A stretch of 64,000 nucleotides of DNA from Oscillospiraceae bacterium (GCA_015066105.1 SVOY01000010.1:1-64000), one strand, 5' to 3'; counted from the stretch's first letter, positions 8,107 through 17,346 are shown. A program made the numbers and translations. Notes: generated from the letters alone by a model not told the origin.

Positions 8107-8539
8107 TGTAAAAATCAAAAAGCTTCGCGACAACGCAATTATTCCCACCTACGGCAGTGAGTTTGCCGCCGGTGCAGACCTTTATGCCGCAGTTGACGGA
8201 GCAGTTACAATCGAGCCGTGTGAAACAAAGCTTATTCCTACAGGTTTGGCCTTTGAAATTCCCGTAGGCTATGCTGGCTTTGTTTATGCAAGGAGCGGCC
8301 TTGCTTCAAAAAGGGGACTTGCTCCTGCAAATAAGGTTGGCGTTATTGATGCCGATTATCGCGGCGAGGTTATGGTTGCGCTTCACAATCACGGCAAGCA
8401 GGCGCAGACAGTTGAAGCGGGCGAAAGAGTGGCACAGATGGTAATTGCGCCGTTTATTACTGCAAGCTTTATTGTATGCGATGAGCTTGACGATACTGAG
8501 AGAGGAGAGGGCGGCTTCGGCTCGACGGGAAGAAAATGA
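8096..8539 (+). CDS. dut: dUTP diphosphatase (dUTPase)
   Basis: Hydrolyses dUTP to dUMP and pyrophosphate, keeping uracil out of DNA and feeding dTMP synthesis. The 147-residue trimeric-type enzyme shows all five motifs: GADLYAAVDG, YARSGLASKRGL, GVIDADYRGEV, GERVAQMVI and the C-terminal P-loop-like GEGGFGSTG. ATG 8096 is chosen because GGGAGG at 8081-8086 is nine bases upstream; the GTG at 8087 touches that site. The start overlaps the end of nrdG by 11 bp and the stop overlaps the next start, so the three genes are probably translationally coupled, grouping dNTP supply functions. Confidence 0.96.
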   Translation: MQYDVKIKKLRDNAIIPTYGSEFAAGADLYAAVDGAVTIEPCETKLIPTGLAFEIPVGYAGFVYARSGLASKRGLAPANKVGVIDADYRGEVMVALHNHGKQAQTVEAGERVAQMVIAPFITASFIVCDELDDTERGEGGFGSTGRK

Positions 8540-9177
8540 TGTTTTGTAAAAACAAGCTCAGAAGAGCACATTACGATAAATACAAATGCCGTTTGCGTGA
8601 CGGTTTTACCTACCATTGCAAAACGAGGGCAAAGGAGGGTCAGGTTGTTTTCTTCGGCGATTCAATCACTGAGATGCTTAATGTTAGCGACTGGTACGGC
8701 GAGTATTCCGTAAAAAGCGGATACGAGGTATATAACAGAGGTATCGGCGGTGACTCAAGCCTCGGCCTTTACAGAAGAGCAAAGGAAAACGTGCTTTGCA
8801 TCAAGCCTAAGGCGGTTGTTATTCTTATCGGTACAAACGACCTTCATTTTGAGTTTACCCCCGATTTTATCGCTATGAATATTGAAAATCTTCTTAAGCT
8901 TTTCAAGGAGGAATGTTCCGATTGCAGGGTTATCCTTGAGGCCGTTTATCCCGTTATTGAGGGCAGGGCAGGCAAAAGAAAGAACAAGGATATTCTTGAG
9001 GTCAACAGGAGATATGCGGCACTTGCCGAAAAGTACGGTGCGACGTATATTGACCTCACCGATAAGCTTGCCGATGAAAAGGGCAACCTCAGAGAGGATT
9101 GCACCTTTGACGGACTTCACCTTTCAGCAAAGGGTTATGAGGTTACAACAAGAGAGATTGTAAAATTATTACCGTAA
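8536..9177 (+). CDS. SGNH/GDSL-type hydrolase
   Basis: A 213-residue cytoplasmic serine hydrolase of the SGNH superfamily. Block I is FFGDSITEML (nucleophile Ser about 43), block II is NRGIGGDSS, block III is ILIGTNDLHFE and block V is DGLHLSAKG with the catalytic Asp/His. The family removes acyl groups from lipids, sugars or peptidoglycan; the substrate here cannot be read from sequence. It overlaps dut by 4 bp (ATGA), although no metabolic link to nucleotides is evident. There is no signal peptide. Confidence 0.85.
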   Translation: MMFCKNKLRRAHYDKYKCRLRDGFTYHCKTRAKEGQVVFFGDSITEMLNVSDWYGEYSVKSGYEVYNRGIGGDSSLGLYRRAKENVLCIKPKAVVILIGTNDLHFEFTPDFIAMNIENLLKLFKEECSDCRVILEAVYPVIEGRAGKRKNKDILEVNRRYAALAEKYGATYIDLTDKLADEKGNLREDCTFDGLHLSAKGYEVTTREIVKLLP

Positions 9178-9184
9178 ACAAGTA

Positions 9185-9543
9185 AAGTTTTTTGGTTACT
9201 TTTTTTCAAAAAAGTAACGCCCGACCGGCGAGGTCAGAGAATAACAAAAGCTGAACTTGTTTATTAAAGATAAATAAAGTAAAGCTCGACCTTTTTTCGA
9301 TAGATAATTTTAATGGTAAAAAAGAGTTCACGAGTTTTAAGCAATGTCGGCCGAAGATGTTTTTCCATATTGGGAGCTATTGCAATGGCGAACTTATTGA
9401 GGAAACAGAAAAACATATTTTCAAAAGTTGCTTGCATATATAAAGAGGTTGTAAAAACATAAGCTTTTACAACCTCTTATTTTATAATGACCTCGCCGGT
9501 CAGGCATTACTTTTCTTGAAAGAAAAGTAATCAAAAGAACTTC
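9185..9543. repeat. Repeat-bounded 359-bp intergenic element
   Basis: This gene-free stretch is framed by inverted copies of one repeat: GGTTACTTTTTTTCAAAA then GCCCGACCGGCGAGGTCA (9185-9236), and the reverse arrangement at 9488-9543. Each end is itself a hairpin (GTTACTTTTTT/AAAAAAGTAAC). A further stem at about 9446-9478 (AGAGGTTGTAAAA/TTTTACAACCTCT) could act as a terminator. The interior has no credible gene. The layout suggests a small non-autonomous element or paired extragenic palindromes. Confidence 0.65.
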
Positions 9544-9553
9544 TGATTTTTTA

Positions 9554-10042
9554 TCAGTTGCTTGCTGATGCTCTTCTCTGCATTTCAATAACACAGTCAA
9601 TGGCAAGCACAACGGAAAGTGCGTTTATCGGGTCAACACTGTCAGCAATGTCAAGCATATAGGAGTCACCCCAGGTAAACCATTCCTTTGAAATTGAAAC
9701 AATGGGTCTGCCCATATGTGTAATTTCATAATCGTGGTCCATAAAGTCGCCGTCAACCTCCCAGCCGAGGCCGTCAATGCGGTACTTATTTCTGAAAAGA
9801 GTGAATTCCTTTACAATTTCCGCAACCTGAGCTCCGCCTATATATACAAAAAATCTCGGCAGGAAGGAAAGCACCTTCTGATGAATAAAGGCAAGCTCGT
9901 TGTTGTTCATATCGTAAATGTGGAGCTTTTTACCAAAGGAAAAAAGCTCGCCCTCAATGTAATATCTGTCGTTGCCGAATTCGTCCTTTACATAAAATTT
10001 ATCCTTCCAGGAAAATACCTTCTGCTTAATATAAAGCTTCAT
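9554..10042 (-). CDS. LURP-one-related family protein
   Basis: A 162-residue protein resembling the LURP-one-related/tubby-like beta-barrel fold (former DUF567). Its repeated short strands with ordered aromatic and Gly residues include KDKFYVKDEFGNDRYYIEG, KKLHIYDMNNNELAFI and RYFV/KYRIDG-like turns, and the C-terminal helix is IDCVIEMQRR. Bacterial members have no established biochemical role; membrane association or scaffolding has been suggested for the fold. ATG 10042 follows GGAGAGAAAAGT. It lies 18 bp downstream of the alanyl-tRNA editing gene and may be co-transcribed with it. Confidence 0.75.
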   Translation of the reverse strand: MKLYIKQKVFSWKDKFYVKDEFGNDRYYIEGELFSFGKKLHIYDMNNNELAFIHQKVLSFLPRFFVYIGGAQVAEIVKEFTLFRNKYRIDGLGWEVDGDFMDHDYEITHMGRPIVSISKEWFTWGDSYMLDIADSVDPINALSVVLAIDCVIEMQRRASASN

Positions 10043-10060
10043 ACTTTTCTCTCCTTTGTT

Positions 10061-11230
10061 TTAAAGTCTGATATTATTAAGAAAATTCCTTAATTTCTCT
10101 TCATCGGCACACAGGCTGCCCTGAATCATCTCGCCTCTGCCGCCGCCTTTGCCGTTAAAGGCACCGTTAAGCTCCTTTGCAAGTGAGGGAAGGTCTGCGG
10201 TCCTGCTTGCAATGCAGTAGCGGTAAAGGCCGTTTTCGCCGCAAAAGCAGGCGGCAAATTCACTTGCCTTATCCTTGACCGCTTCGGTAAATTCCGTAAG
10301 TAGCTTACCCGTGAGCTTTTTGTCAAAGATAATTATTCTTTTATCTTCTGAAATCCCTTGTGTCTTTGACATCAGAATTTCGCGGTTTGCACCCACAAGG
10401 TCAAATTCAAGGCGCTCCTTTTCCTTCATTAGCCTTTCAACTGCAAGGGCGGTTTCGCTCTGCTTTGCCTTTGTTATGACGGAAACCTTTTTGTTTTCGT
10501 TAAGCTTGTGGCGGATGTCCTTCAAGGCTCTTTCTCCGCAAAGGATTGAGACCCTTGTGCCGCCCTTGTATTTTTCATAATTTACAACCTCAACAATTCC
10601 GATTTCACCCGTTCTTTTTACGTGGGGAGCACAGCAGGCGCAGGTGTCAACGCCGTCAATTTCAACAATTCTGACCTGACCCTCAATTTCAATTTTACTG
10701 CGGTAGCTTATGCTTTTCAGCTCTTCGTCAGTGGGGTAGAGGACTCTTATTTCAAGGTTTTTCCACACGGCTTCATTGACAAGGCTTTCTACTTTACAGA
10801 TATCTGACTCGTTAAGCACGCCGTCAAAGTCAAGGGTGACAATTTCACTGCCGAGGTGAAAGCCGACGTTGTTATAACCGTAAAGTTTATTGACAATTCC
10901 CGAGAAAATGTGCTCACCGGAATGCTGCTGCATATCGGAAAAACGCTTTTTCATATCGATTTTTCCCTGCAAAATTGTGGAATTCTGCAGTTTTTTAACG
11001 TTATCCTCATTGTTTTCAACAAAGTGGAGAATTTTACCGTCTTCAAGCTGTACGTTTTCAACATAGGCTCCGTTAAGCCAACCGCGGTCAGAGGTCTGAC
11101 CGCCACCCTCGGGGAAAAAGGCGGTTCTGTCTGTTTCAACGTAAATATATTGCTCATCACTGTAAAGGTTAACAACTTTACAGGTGAATTCACCAAGGTA
11201 TGCGTCAAGGTAATATAATTTTTCTGTCAT
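10061..11230 (-). CDS. Alanyl-tRNA editing protein (AlaX-like with DHHA1 domain)
   Basis: Freestanding editing factor that deacylates mischarged Ser- or Gly-tRNA(Ala) in trans. The N-terminal barrel has FFPEGGGQTSDRG (about 38-50). The zinc/editing site has HSGEH (His about 103 and 107) and CACCAPH (Cys about 197-200, His about 203). The C-terminal 120 residues form a DHHA1 domain ending GAFNGKGGGRGEMIQG. At 389 residues this is the long AlaX type, without the synthetase core of AlaRS. It lies in a run of minus-strand genes with DUF1015 upstream. Confidence 0.9.
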   Translation of the reverse strand: MTEKLYYLDAYLGEFTCKVVNLYSDEQYIYVETDRTAFFPEGGGQTSDRGWLNGAYVENVQLEDGKILHFVENNEDNVKKLQNSTILQGKIDMKKRFSDMQQHSGEHIFSGIVNKLYGYNNVGFHLGSEIVTLDFDGVLNESDICKVESLVNEAVWKNLEIRVLYPTDEELKSISYRSKIEIEGQVRIVEIDGVDTCACCAPHVKRTGEIGIVEVVNYEKYKGGTRVSILCGERALKDIRHKLNENKKVSVITKAKQSETALAVERLMKEKERLEFDLVGANREILMSKTQGISEDKRIIIFDKKLTGKLLTEFTEAVKDKASEFAACFCGENGLYRYCIASRTADLPSLAKELNGAFNGKGGGRGEMIQGSLCADEEKLRNFLNNIRL

Positions 11231-11249
11231 CGGGTTAATCCTTTTGATT

Positions 11250-12494
11250 TTATTTTAACTTGTGGATAAAAAGGCCGCTTAAAAGCTTGGGTTCAAACCA
11301 GGTTGATTTGGGAGGCATAACCTCACCGGCATCTGCAATAGCCATAAGCTCCTCAAGTGAGGTGGGGTACATTGAAAAAGCAACAACCATATCCTCGCGG
11401 CAACGCTTTTCAAGCTCACCGAGACCTCTTATACCGCCGATAAAATCAATGCGCTTGTCGGTTCTCGGGTCGTCAATTCCGAAAACGGGTGTAATGCAGT
11501 TGTTCTGCAGTATTGAAACATCAAGTGAGCCGACGGGGTCGTTTTCGGGGTAGGTGCCTTCCCTGGCAGTAAGCTTGTACCAGACCTTGTCAAGGTACAT
11601 ACCAAAGGTGTGACGTGCCTCGGGTCTGTAGGCTTCGGCACCGACCTTAACAATATCAAATTTTTCATTCATAGCACAAAGAAATTCTTCCTTTGTTTTT
11701 CCGCCAAGGTCCTTCATTACGCGGTTATAGTCCATAATTTCAAGCTCGTCAGCAGGGAAACATACCGCAAGGAAAAAGTTAAACTCCTCACTACCGTCAA
11801 AATCGGGGTACTGCTCACGGCGCTTGAGACCGACCTTTACTGCAGAGGCGCAACGGTGGTGACCGTCGGCAATGTAGAGATAGTCGGTTTTTGCAAATGC
11901 ATCTGCAAGAAGAGCGTTTGTTTCATCATCATCAATTACCCAAACGGTGTTGCCGATGCCGTCATTGGTAACAAAGTCGTAAACGGGCTTGCGGCTTGCC
12001 TTCCAGGTGCTTACAATATTTGAAACGGTGTCGTTACTGCGGTAGGTGAGGAAAATCGGGCCTGTGTTTGCGTTGCAGTAATCAACGTGACGGATGCGGT
12101 CAGCCTCCTTGTCGGCACGGGTAAACTCGTGCTTTTTGATTGTGCCGTCAATATAGTCGTCAATAGAAGCACAGCCTACAATACCCGTCTGACTTCTGCC
12201 GTTCATAATCTGACGGTAGATGTAAAAGCAGGGTGTGGCATCCTGCCTGCAGATGTCATTTTTCTGCAGCTTTTTAAGGTTTTCCTTTGCCTTAAGGTAA
12301 ACCTTTTCATCATATATATCAGTGCCCTCGGGAAGGTCGATTTCCGCCTTGTCAACGTGAAGGAAGGAAAGGGGATTGCCCTTTACTCTTTCTGCGGCCT
12401 CCTTGCTGTTCATTACGTCATAGGGGAGGGCGGCAACCATTGAAGCGTACTGAGAGAGGGGTCTTACTGCCTTAAAGGGCTTAAAAACTGCCAT
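11250..12494 (-). CDS. DUF1015 family protein
   Basis: A 414-residue cytoplasmic protein of the DUF1015 family, widespread in anaerobes. The family signatures are visible: the N-terminal FKAVRP and ALPYDVMN stretch, the FLHVDKAE segment and the central YIADGHHRCASA motif near residue 210, which resembles a phosphatase- or ParB-like active-site loop. The family has been linked to serine/HPr kinase-like ParB/sulfiredoxin folds, but its reaction is not established. ATG 12494 follows AAGGAGAAAAC. It is 19 bp upstream of the alanyl-tRNA editing gene, suggesting an operon. Confidence 0.85.
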   Translation of the reverse strand: MAVFKPFKAVRPLSQYASMVAALPYDVMNSKEAAERVKGNPLSFLHVDKAEIDLPEGTDIYDEKVYLKAKENLKKLQKNDICRQDATPCFYIYRQIMNGRSQTGIVGCASIDDYIDGTIKKHEFTRADKEADRIRHVDYCNANTGPIFLTYRSNDTVSNIVSTWKASRKPVYDFVTNDGIGNTVWVIDDDETNALLADAFAKTDYLYIADGHHRCASAVKVGLKRREQYPDFDGSEEFNFFLAVCFPADELEIMDYNRVMKDLGGKTKEEFLCAMNEKFDIVKVGAEAYRPEARHTFGMYLDKVWYKLTAREGTYPENDPVGSLDVSILQNNCITPVFGIDDPRTDKRIDFIGGIRGLGELEKRCREDMVVAFSMYPTSLEELMAIADAGEVMPPKSTWFEPKLLSGLFIHKLK

Positions 12495-12624
12495 AATGTT
12501 TTCTCCTTAAAATATAATTTTACAGTTTTATTTTATCTGTTTTCTGTGTTTTTGTCAACAAATGAAGGTATATTTTACTCTGTATTACGAAAAGATATAA
12601 CGAATAAAAAATGAAGGGTTGATT

Positions 12625-13065
12625 ATGATGTCGGTTTCAAAAAAAGAATATGCCGAAATGACAAAAAAAGCCTCGCCGAATTCACCGGTATTTCTTGACT
12701 GTGTCAAGGCTTTTGTTTTCGGCGGTGCAATATGTGCTTTTGCCGAAGGGCTGTTTTCGCTTTTTACAAATATGGGGCTTTCCGAAAAGTCGGGCAGAAG
12801 TGCGGCGATGATTGCTATTATTGTTATTACGGCACTGCTTACGGCAATAGGTGTGTTTGATATTATTGCAAAGCACGCGGGTGCAGGTACTGCGGTGCCC
12901 ATTTCGGGCTTTGCAAATTCAATAGTTGCAACGGCACTTGAGTTTCAGACCGAGGGCAGAATACTCGGCACTGCGGCACAGATGTTTTCCATTGCGGGGC
13001 CTGTTATAGTTTTCGGTTGCAGCAGTGCTGCGGTTTACGGGGTTATATATTGGTTGATAATGTAA
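12625..13065 (+). CDS. spoVAC: Stage V sporulation protein AC
   Basis: Integral inner-spore-membrane protein of the SpoVA channel, which moves Ca-dipicolinate into the forespore and out at germination. The 146-residue product has about four hydrophobic segments and the family core PNSPVFLDCVKAFVFGGAIC and AKHAGAGTAVPISGF. AAGGG at 12614-12618 serves ATG 12625 or 12628. In most spore formers spoVAD follows at once. Here spoVAD starts 4.3 kb downstream, with four opposite-strand genes in between, so spoVAC must end its transcript separately, possibly at the hairpin near 13189. Confidence 0.95.
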   Translation: MMSVSKKEYAEMTKKASPNSPVFLDCVKAFVFGGAICAFAEGLFSLFTNMGLSEKSGRSAAMIAIIVITALLTAIGVFDIIAKHAGAGTAVPISGFANSIVATALEFQTEGRILGTAAQMFSIAGPVIVFGCSSAAVYGVIYWLIM

Positions 13066-13188
13066 GGGGCACGAAAGAGTCAAGCAAGAAGAATAAAGAA
13101 ACGGGTCGGTGAGCTTAGTGCATGTAAAAGAGGGTCCTGTATTTTTATCAGCATAAAGCTTGGCTTTTATAGAGATTATTACAGTTTT

Positions 13189-13231
13189 AAAGGGTTTCTT
13201 TGGCAGTTCTGAAAACCGAAAGAAACCCTTT
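13189..13231. repeat. Hairpin repeat, GGGTTTCTT family (copy 1)
   Basis: AAAGGGTTTCTTT pairs with AAAGAAACCCTTT around a loop and is followed by GCGTATTTT. The same stem occurs at 19057-19096 and 49949-49987. It could terminate both spoVAC and the convergent membrane-protein gene. Confidence 0.7.
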
Positions 13232-13270
13232 GCGTATTTTATTCTTTTGCAAATTCAAAGCATTTAGCTT

Positions 13271-13609
13271 TTAACTCATAGCATTTAAAAAGCCTGCTGC
13301 AAATGCCGCACATGCCATAATTCGTGCTGCAAGCATCTTCTTTTTATCGCCCTTTGCAAGTGCTGCAAGAATAATTGCACCGACACTCACCAATGCCATT
13401 ACAACTGCAATGAGAGTCTGTCCGGGAAAGCCCCAGCGCATGATTCTTACACCCACATAGCCCATGTAAATGCCGAGAGCCGAAATCAATCCGAAGGAGA
13501 TGTTTTTTACCTTTTCGTTTTTTACAAGGAACATAAGTCCTGCGGCCAATGCACCTACAGCAATCAATGCCATAGTAAAGATTACAAGCAAATCTAAAAA
13601 AGTATTCAT
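13271..13609 (-). CDS. Small integral membrane protein, unrecognised
   Basis: A 112-residue, very hydrophobic protein with about four predicted membrane segments (residues 5-30, 37-58, 65-83 and 93-110). The loops are short and basic (KNEKVKN, AKGDKKKM). I recognise no family. It is about 100 bp downstream of the histidine kinase gene on the same strand, so it may be a target or accessory of that two-component system. Confidence 0.7.
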   Translation of the reverse strand: MNTFLDLLVIFTMALIAVGALAAGLMFLVKNEKVKNISFGLISALGIYMGYVGVRIMRWGFPGQTLIAVVMALVSVGAIILAALAKGDKKKMLAARIMACAAFAAGFLNAMS

Positions 13610-13707
13610 AATTAAGTCCTCACTTTCATTTTTGTTTTGTTGTTTGCTTTGTGAGGATATAATACATTCCGTTTATAAAGAAAAACGGGAGGAAATTCTG
13701 AAGAATT

Positions 13708-14736
13708 CTAAAGAATTCTTGATAGTGTAATTATAATTTCAAAATTCTTTTCGTCTTGGTTTACAGTAACTTTACCGTCGTAATGCTGCGCTATTGTGCG
13801 GATGCTTATTAAGCCTATGCGGTAGCTGTCAGGGCTTGAAGCACCATGGAGAACGGTGTTTCTTTGACGGATTGTAAGCTGGCCGTCCTTTGTTGTTATT
13901 TCAAGGAGCACCTCCTGAGAAGGGTCGGCATACTTGTGAATGTTGGAGGAAAGGTTGTCAAAGATTCGTCTTAACTCCTGCACATCCAAAAAGGCGGTAA
14001 AGTCAGAACAAGCTGAAAGGTCGGTTTTAAGCCTGAAGTGCTCCTCAAGAGTTTCTTCAAACTCTGAAGAAATCTGTTCAAGTAATAATTTTCCGTTTTC
14101 AAACCTTTCGACCTTGCGGCGCGCACCTTCAAGCAGAATTCCGGTAAGGTCACGGATTTGCTCCCCTTTATTCTTGACAAGGGTTAAATATGCTTTTTGT
14201 TCTTCGGGTGTGATTTCTTCGTTATTGCTCAAGTAATCTGAATAGGCAAGTATAGAGGTCAGTGGTGTACGGATATCGTGTGACAGAGTGTGTATCAGCT
14301 CCTCCTTTTCCTGCGAAAGAGCCAGCTCCTTTTCGCGAAGCTCCTTTTTAGTTTTTGACATTTTGTTAATAGCTGAAGCCAAATAGGTAAGCTCATTATT
14401 TCCTTGCAAGGGGAGGTTAACCTCCTGTGCGCCTTCATCAAGCAGCTTGATACCCTGTGTGATTTTGCGGATATATGCTATGCGCTCGGAAAGCATACTT
14501 AAAAACAAAACGCTGAAAACAAAGCAGGAAAGCAATGCGCTGCCGGTGGAAATCTGTCGGTCAAGACTTATCCAGTCAAATTCCGTCATTTCAATATCAT
14601 TATTAAAAATATATTCTTCGGCGATTACCGAGACTACGCCGGACAGTATCAAAAACAGAATAAGGCTTATACCGGCACTTATTCCTATCAGCACTAAAAT
14701 TTCACGGGACAGCTTTCCCTGTTTCTTATTAATCAA
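13708..14736 (-). CDS. Sensor histidine kinase
   Basis: A 342-residue membrane kinase. Two membrane segments (about 14-38 and 65-85) enclose a very short external loop of about 25 residues, so it probably senses a membrane event or works with a partner. A HAMP-like linker (about 88-140) leads to the H-box HTLSHDIRTPLTS (phospho-His about 153), then the N-box RRIFDNLSSNIHKYA. The canonical DxGxG loop is replaced by RQRNTVLHGASSP, while the later IGLISIRTIAQHYDG glycine stretch is kept, a variant seen in some Firmicutes kinases. It overlaps the response regulator gene by 8 bp. Confidence 0.9.
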   Translation of the reverse strand: MINKKQGKLSREILVLIGISAGISLILFLILSGVVSVIAEEYIFNNDIEMTEFDWISLDRQISTGSALLSCFVFSVLFLSMLSERIAYIRKITQGIKLLDEGAQEVNLPLQGNNELTYLASAINKMSKTKKELREKELALSQEKEELIHTLSHDIRTPLTSILAYSDYLSNNEEITPEEQKAYLTLVKNKGEQIRDLTGILLEGARRKVERFENGKLLLEQISSEFEETLEEHFRLKTDLSACSDFTAFLDVQELRRIFDNLSSNIHKYADPSQEVLLEITTKDGQLTIRQRNTVLHGASSPDSYRIGLISIRTIAQHYDGKVTVNQDEKNFEIIITLSRIL

Positions 14737-15415
14737 TGTAGTAGCCCTTTCCCCATGCGGTTTTTATATAAATCGGATTTCTTGATGAATCGCCCAACTT
14801 TTTACGGATGTTTTTTATGTGTACCATAATAGCATCGTTACCTATTGCGTTATCGTTCCATATACTTTCATAAAGGTTATCAGGTGAAAATATCTTTTTG
14901 CGGTTTGTTGCAAGGAGCTTAAGAATCTGAAATTCTGTATAGGTTAGAGGAATTTCCTCCTCATTTTTCACAGCGGTCTGCCTGTCACAGTCGAGAACCA
15001 GATCACCGATTACAATGCAATTATCTTTTACCGCACAGGAAAAAGCAGCGTTTCTTCTGAGAATTGCGCGGACACGCATCAGCAGCTCAGCGTTTGAAAA
15101 GGGCTTTACTATATAATCATCAGCACCTACGGAAAAACCGATGATTTTATCCGATTCACCTGAACATGCAGTGAGGAAAACAATGGGAGTTTCATATTTT
15201 TTGCGTATTTCTTCGGCTGCCTCAATGCCTGTCTGACCGGGCATATTGATGTCAAGAAGGTATAAATCAACTTCATCCGAAGCCATCTCTGCCGCCTGTT
15301 TTCCATTATCGGTAATAATCACCGTATAGCCTTCAGAAGAAAGAAGAATACGCAGAATGTCGCAAATTTGTCTGTCATCGTCTGCGATAAGAATACATTT
15401 TTTTCCGTCCTTCAT
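14729..15415 (-). CDS. OmpR-family response regulator
   Basis: A 228-residue DNA-binding regulator and cognate partner of the overlapping kinase gene. The receiver domain (1-120) has the acidic pocket ADDD near 11-14, the phosphorylation Asp in LLDINMPG (about 55) and the conserved Lys in VKPFS. The winged-helix Trans_reg_C domain (about 135-228) ends MVHIKNIRKKLGDSSRNPIYIKTAWGKGY-like, here split across the usual recognition helix and wing. Targets are unknown; adjacent candidates are the 112-residue membrane protein and the upstream beta-galactosidase gene. Confidence 0.93.
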   Translation of the reverse strand: MKDGKKCILIADDDRQICDILRILLSSEGYTVIITDNGKQAAEMASDEVDLYLLDINMPGQTGIEAAEEIRKKYETPIVFLTACSGESDKIIGFSVGADDYIVKPFSNAELLMRVRAILRRNAAFSCAVKDNCIVIGDLVLDCDRQTAVKNEEEIPLTYTEFQILKLLATNRKKIFSPDNLYESIWNDNAIGNDAIMVHIKNIRKKLGDSSRNPIYIKTAWGKGYYID

Positions 15416-15481
15416 ATAAACCTCCGTTCCGGTTTGTTCTAAGTTTTAACTTATGTTATATATATCGGTGACTTGTTTTTT

Positions 15482-17221
15482 TTACCCAAGCTCAGGCTTG
15501 TCCGTGAACTCAACCACGGCCTCACCCTTGATGCCGTCGCTTTCAAAAACAATCAGCTCATTTTCACCTTCTTTGAGCACGCTTGCAGGTACATACAGGG
15601 TCCTCTGCGGGCCTATATCCCAATATCTGCCAAGGTTGAAGCCGTTGAGCACAACAAAGCCCTTTGTAAAATTATCAAGCTTCAGGAAGGTGTCCTTCGG
15701 TGCACCTTCTATATTAACGGTGCCCTTATAGAATACTGACTTTTCCTCAGCTTTGGCATCTGAAAAAACAATCTTGTCAAGGTTATCCATCGGCAGGGGA
15801 TAAACCTCCCAGTCAAAGTGTATTTTTCCGCCGAGAAGGCATCTGCCCGAGATGCCCTTTTTGCGCATCATTTTAGGCCCGAAGTTGGCTCTGCCCATAT
15901 TTTCACAAAGCACTGTGAGGCAGTCGCCCTTTTTTGCGCTGATTTCAATTTCGAGACTGTCGTTGATGTATACAATGCCGACAAGCTTTTTGTTTATATA
16001 AATCTGCGCTCTGTCACCGAGCTCTGCAAAGCTGAGCTTTACCTTGTCATAGTCGCGGTTAAGCCTTGTTCTGTAGGCGATAAAGCCGTAGCCGATGCCG
16101 TAGTGCTCCATACATTTTGGCACATCGGAATGAACGGGTACAGAAAGACGGGGCAGCGCATCAAAAAATCCGCAGCTTTGTGTAAGCTCAAATTTGCCGT
16201 AAGCTCTTTTTTCACGGTTTGCAGGCACCTCGGGAAGCTCCTCTCCCGTGTGCTTCCTTATAACCTCACGCACGGCGTAGTATTTTTTTGTAACGTCACC
16301 GCATTCGGTCAGAATTGCGTCGTAGTCATAGCTTGTAACGTCGGGGGCAAATCTTTCGTAGTGGTTAGCACCGCTTGTAAAGCCGAAGTTTGTTCCGCCG
16401 ATAAACATATACATATTGAGACTGCCCTTGCAGAGCATATCATCAACAACTCTTGCGTAGTTTTCGGCAGAGGTTGTGTGGTGCTTTTCGTCGCCCCAGG
16501 CATCAAACCAGCCGTTCCACATTTCCATGCACATTTTGGGCACATCGGGATAGAGCTCGTCGTGAGCCTTAAAGTTTTCCTCAACACGGCTGCCAAAGTT
16601 TAGGGTGGAAAGGCAGCCTTCAATACTGCCGTCGAGGATGTTATCTCTGCTTGTTCCGTCAGAGGTGAAGAGAGGCACATCGATGCCTCTTTTTTCATAA
16701 CCCTCTTTAAGGTATGAAAGATACCTTCTGTCATCGCCGTAGTAGCCGTACTCGTTTTCGCACTGCAGCATTATTACGTTGCCGCCGTTTGTTGTGAGGT
16801 AGGGGCGGATTTGCTCGCACATTTTATCAAGGTAGCGGTCAAAATGCTTGATGTAAATTTCGTTACTGCAGCGTATTTCCATGTTTTCGTCGCACTGAAT
16901 CCACCAGGGCAGACCGCCGAACTCCCACTCCGCACAGATATAGGGTCCGGGACGGACAATTACCATAAGGCCGCATTTTTGTGCTTTTTCAATGAATTCT
17001 GCAATGTTGAGGCTGCCCGTGAAATCGTATTCGCCGGGCTTTTTTTCGTGCATATTCCAGGCACAGTAGGTCTCAACGCAGTTACAGCCCATAGCCCTCA
17101 TTTTAAGAAAAATATCCTCCCAGGTATCGGGCATATTACGGAAATAATGGACCGCACCGGAAATGAGCCTGACGGGCTTGCCGTCCTTTAAAAACTGATT
17201 TTTTTCTATTGTAAAGGTCAT
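15482..17221 (-). CDS. Beta-galactosidase, GH35
   Basis: Glycoside hydrolase family 35 enzyme removing terminal beta-galactosyl residues. The 579-residue product has the family N-terminus (FLKDGKPVRLISGAVHYFR), the acid/base segment RPGPYICAEWEFGGLPWW (Glu about 98) and the nucleophile segment CMEMWNGWFDAWG (Glu about 232). Jelly-roll domains make up the C-terminal half, with FNLGRYWDIGPQRTLYVP near the end. There is no signal peptide, so it acts in the cytoplasm on imported oligosaccharides. ATG 17221 is seven bases after GGAG. It lies on the minus strand, 66 bp upstream of the response regulator gene, between spoVAC and spoVAD. Confidence 0.93.
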   Translation of the reverse strand: MTFTIEKNQFLKDGKPVRLISGAVHYFRNMPDTWEDIFLKMRAMGCNCVETYCAWNMHEKKPGEYDFTGSLNIAEFIEKAQKCGLMVIVRPGPYICAEWEFGGLPWWIQCDENMEIRCSNEIYIKHFDRYLDKMCEQIRPYLTTNGGNVIMLQCENEYGYYGDDRRYLSYLKEGYEKRGIDVPLFTSDGTSRDNILDGSIEGCLSTLNFGSRVEENFKAHDELYPDVPKMCMEMWNGWFDAWGDEKHHTTSAENYARVVDDMLCKGSLNMYMFIGGTNFGFTSGANHYERFAPDVTSYDYDAILTECGDVTKKYYAVREVIRKHTGEELPEVPANREKRAYGKFELTQSCGFFDALPRLSVPVHSDVPKCMEHYGIGYGFIAYRTRLNRDYDKVKLSFAELGDRAQIYINKKLVGIVYINDSLEIEISAKKGDCLTVLCENMGRANFGPKMMRKKGISGRCLLGGKIHFDWEVYPLPMDNLDKIVFSDAKAEEKSVFYKGTVNIEGAPKDTFLKLDNFTKGFVVLNGFNLGRYWDIGPQRTLYVPASVLKEGENELIVFESDGIKGEAVVEFTDKPELG

Positions 17222-17346
17222 CACTTTTCTCCTTTTGAAATTATACGGAAATTATAGCACGGCAAAACGCTAAAAAGCAATATTATAAGGTATATTTATA
17301 AAAACTTTGCACAACCTTTTAACAGATTTATTTGCGAGGTGTACCG

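Noticed and set aside
12585..12902. Minus-strand frame opposite spoVAC
   Set aside because: A shadow of spoVAC; no family resemblance.
15818..16603. 261-codon plus-strand frame inside the GH35 gene
   Set aside because: It is antisense to a clear beta-galactosidase; its Cys/Val/Phe-rich composition is a mirror of GH35 codon use.
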